Shown here one piece after another: positions 62,455 through 64,000 of a stretch of DNA of 64,000 nt. The position numbers were made by a program, and so were the translations under genes. Every line of letters starts with the position of its first letter. Position 1 is the first letter of the stretch. Source of the DNA: Eopsaltria australis. Taxonomy: Eukaryota > Chordata > Aves > Passeriformes > Petroicidae. The notes under the pieces are model-generated. The model was not told where the DNA came from, searched no databases, and saw only the letters and a program-made list of their open reading frames with translations. The stretch is taken from assembly GCA_034509425.1 (NCBI GenBank), contig JAVTVJ010000040.1, forward strand, positions 6,766,001 through 6,830,000, read 5' to 3'.

Positions 62455-63866
62455 GAGATCACAGTCCCAAATGAGGTTAGGCATGCTTTTGGTAGGCAAG
62501 GCCATTTATTTGTCAGCCAACCATGTCTTTGTGAATCCTCTCTCTCAGGCCTCCCTACCTCATTTCCTAGCTGCATCCTAGCATCAGGACTTTGCTCAGT
62601 AGCCCAGGCAGCTAATGATTTCCTCTGTGTGCCCTGTTGGTGCTCCATCTACATAAAAGAAAGTATTTGACACAGCAAGATCCTCACTTTGAACTTGTCT
62701 GAGCCCTTGCTGCTCAAACTGTTACCTGAAAATAAACTGCTCAGTAATCCCTTCATATATATTTGAAGAAGAGTTTGGTAGCAATAGTCAACCGAAGTTT
62801 GAAAACCTTTTAGCAAGTAATGGCTTCTTCTGAGCCTCAGAATATAGACTTTATAACTAAAGCTTATAAATATCTGATTTCAGAAGTGCTGAATTCTCTG
62901 ACACCAGTGAAAATAAGGGGAGCTGTAGCTTATAGACCCTATAAAGCCTTTTGCTCATGATATATATTTAAAAGCAAAGTAACAAAAATATAGATCTGGC
63001 CATCTGAATGAATGAAACATATATACTGGCGTTGTAGTAACGGGTGCCAGATATTGATCAGTGTGAATATAATGAATTGTATGATCTATAAGACCATAAT
63101 CCAACTATTAATCTGCCTTTTAGGTCATAATCACATACACTTCTAAAAGCTAAACTAATCAAACAGTAAGCGTCATCCAATTCAAGTTAAATTATTGAAA
63201 TTACATACACATTAACGCCCTGCAATTACCAACTGAAGAATAATACTCAGTGTTTTAAATATGCTGTGCTAAATTGAAAGCACAGGGGAGAGAACATGGC
63301 TTACATCGCTGCCTGGTCCACAGCGGTGTGGATCTGGACACATTAGATTGGAAAGGTTCAAGACCTGTTCCCATCTGTTATCCTCACATCAGCACCAACA
63401 TTTGAAATAAACATCAACACCAAGCCACAATGTTTCCTTTATGCTGTTCTATCTGAATTACATTTATTTCCTGCCCTGTGGGCTGCCTGACACAGCAAAG
63501 TTGGTAATTGATGGGACTATTCACCACTAGAAAAGTTGAAACCTACTTGTGGTATGTCCTTCTTTACTAATTGCCAGTAATATATAGAAAAAATATGGAT
63601 TTGCTGACAGCTCGATCTCGTTATAAGGAGAAGCACAACTGCAAACCAGAATATTTGGAGAAGAGACAGACAATGCAAAAACTCTTCTTTGTCCTTTGAC
63701 TCCATCGGAAATACATTTGATAATACAATAGGCTTTGATTTTCAATCAGTCCTCAACTGTGTGAATACTTTACATCCAACTTGCACACGAACACTTGGCA
63801 CCCATTCCTATGGCTGTATCATGTGCAAACACATGTGAAATCTTCTGGCACAAATCCCATCTACTA

Positions 63867-63906
63867 TTTCTTTTTCTTTTTTCTTCTTTTTTTTTTTTTT
63901 CTGCAG
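63867..63906 (+). repeat. Polypyrimidine tract ending in CTGCAG
   Basis: A C/T-only run with T14 just before CTGCAG. It has the form of a 3' splice site, but the sequence after it has no open frame with coding character before the window ends. Confidence 0.7.
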
Positions 63907-64000
63907 TTTCACTCTGCTGTGTGTTGGTTTTATAAAGTAACAGTCAATCAAAGTACACAGTCACAAAGAAAGGCTGAAATCTTGACACTGTAGTTCATTC

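Larger units (their letters stand above)
60210..64000. other. Unique non-coding DNA to the window end
   Basis: No gene is recognised. Short frames stay below 80 codons. A block at about 63180-63400 is free of simple repeats and has an enhancer-like texture, but too little stands out to call it. The poly(A) and polypyrimidine tracts are listed separately. Confidence 0.5.

Noticed and set aside
63867..63906. Second splice-acceptor look-alike (T-run then CTGCAG)
   Set aside because: Stops follow in the plus frames and the window ends within 100 bases. It is best explained as a simple repeat.

Overview
This window is vertebrate nuclear DNA, almost certainly from a bird. The sequence is AT-rich, no open frame exceeds 168 codons, and every frame I inspected looks like chance. 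The only interspersed repeats I can recognise are copies of CR1, the dominant LINE of bird and reptile genomes, plus one class II type retroviral solo LTR. I found no complete protein-coding gene and no convincing coding exon. There is also no recognisable tRNA or rRNA gene, CRISPR array or prokaryotic operon. The window therefore reads as intergenic DNA or the inside of a very long intron.

Layout: positions 1 to about 37.7 kb are unique-looking AT-rich DNA with scattered low-complexity tracts. These include an A/C tract with a G-quadruplex motif on the minus strand at 0.8 kb, small microsatellites, a 21-bp tandem repeat at 17.8 kb and a GC-richer orphan patch with a 60-codon open frame at 30.3 kb. 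Several blocks rich in homeodomain-type TAATTA cores look like conserved non-coding elements. Positions 37.7 to 48.6 kb hold all the recognisable transposons: a CR1 3' end on the plus strand; a second plus-strand CR1 3' end split by a 565-bp solo LTR on the minus strand with a clean 6-bp target duplication; a minus-strand CR1 3' end carrying a 110-bp foreign insert; a roughly 2-kb minus-strand CR1 5' segment with relics of the ORF1 esterase, the ORF2 endonuclease and the start of the reverse transcriptase; and a tiny CR1 tail. Positions 48.6 to 64 kb return to unique AT-rich DNA with (AAT)17, (TTTA)n and poly(A)/poly(T) tracts and one possible non-coding last exon.

The genes do not work together in any sense here: every coding relic is a dead transposon fragment. 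The most informative structure is the nested insertion at 40.5-41.5 kb, which gives a relative order (CR1 first, LTR later, then LTR-LTR recombination). I did not find a new biological system. The best leads are the 110-bp insert, the orphan GC-rich patch and the candidate conserved elements, all of which need alignment to other bird genomes.
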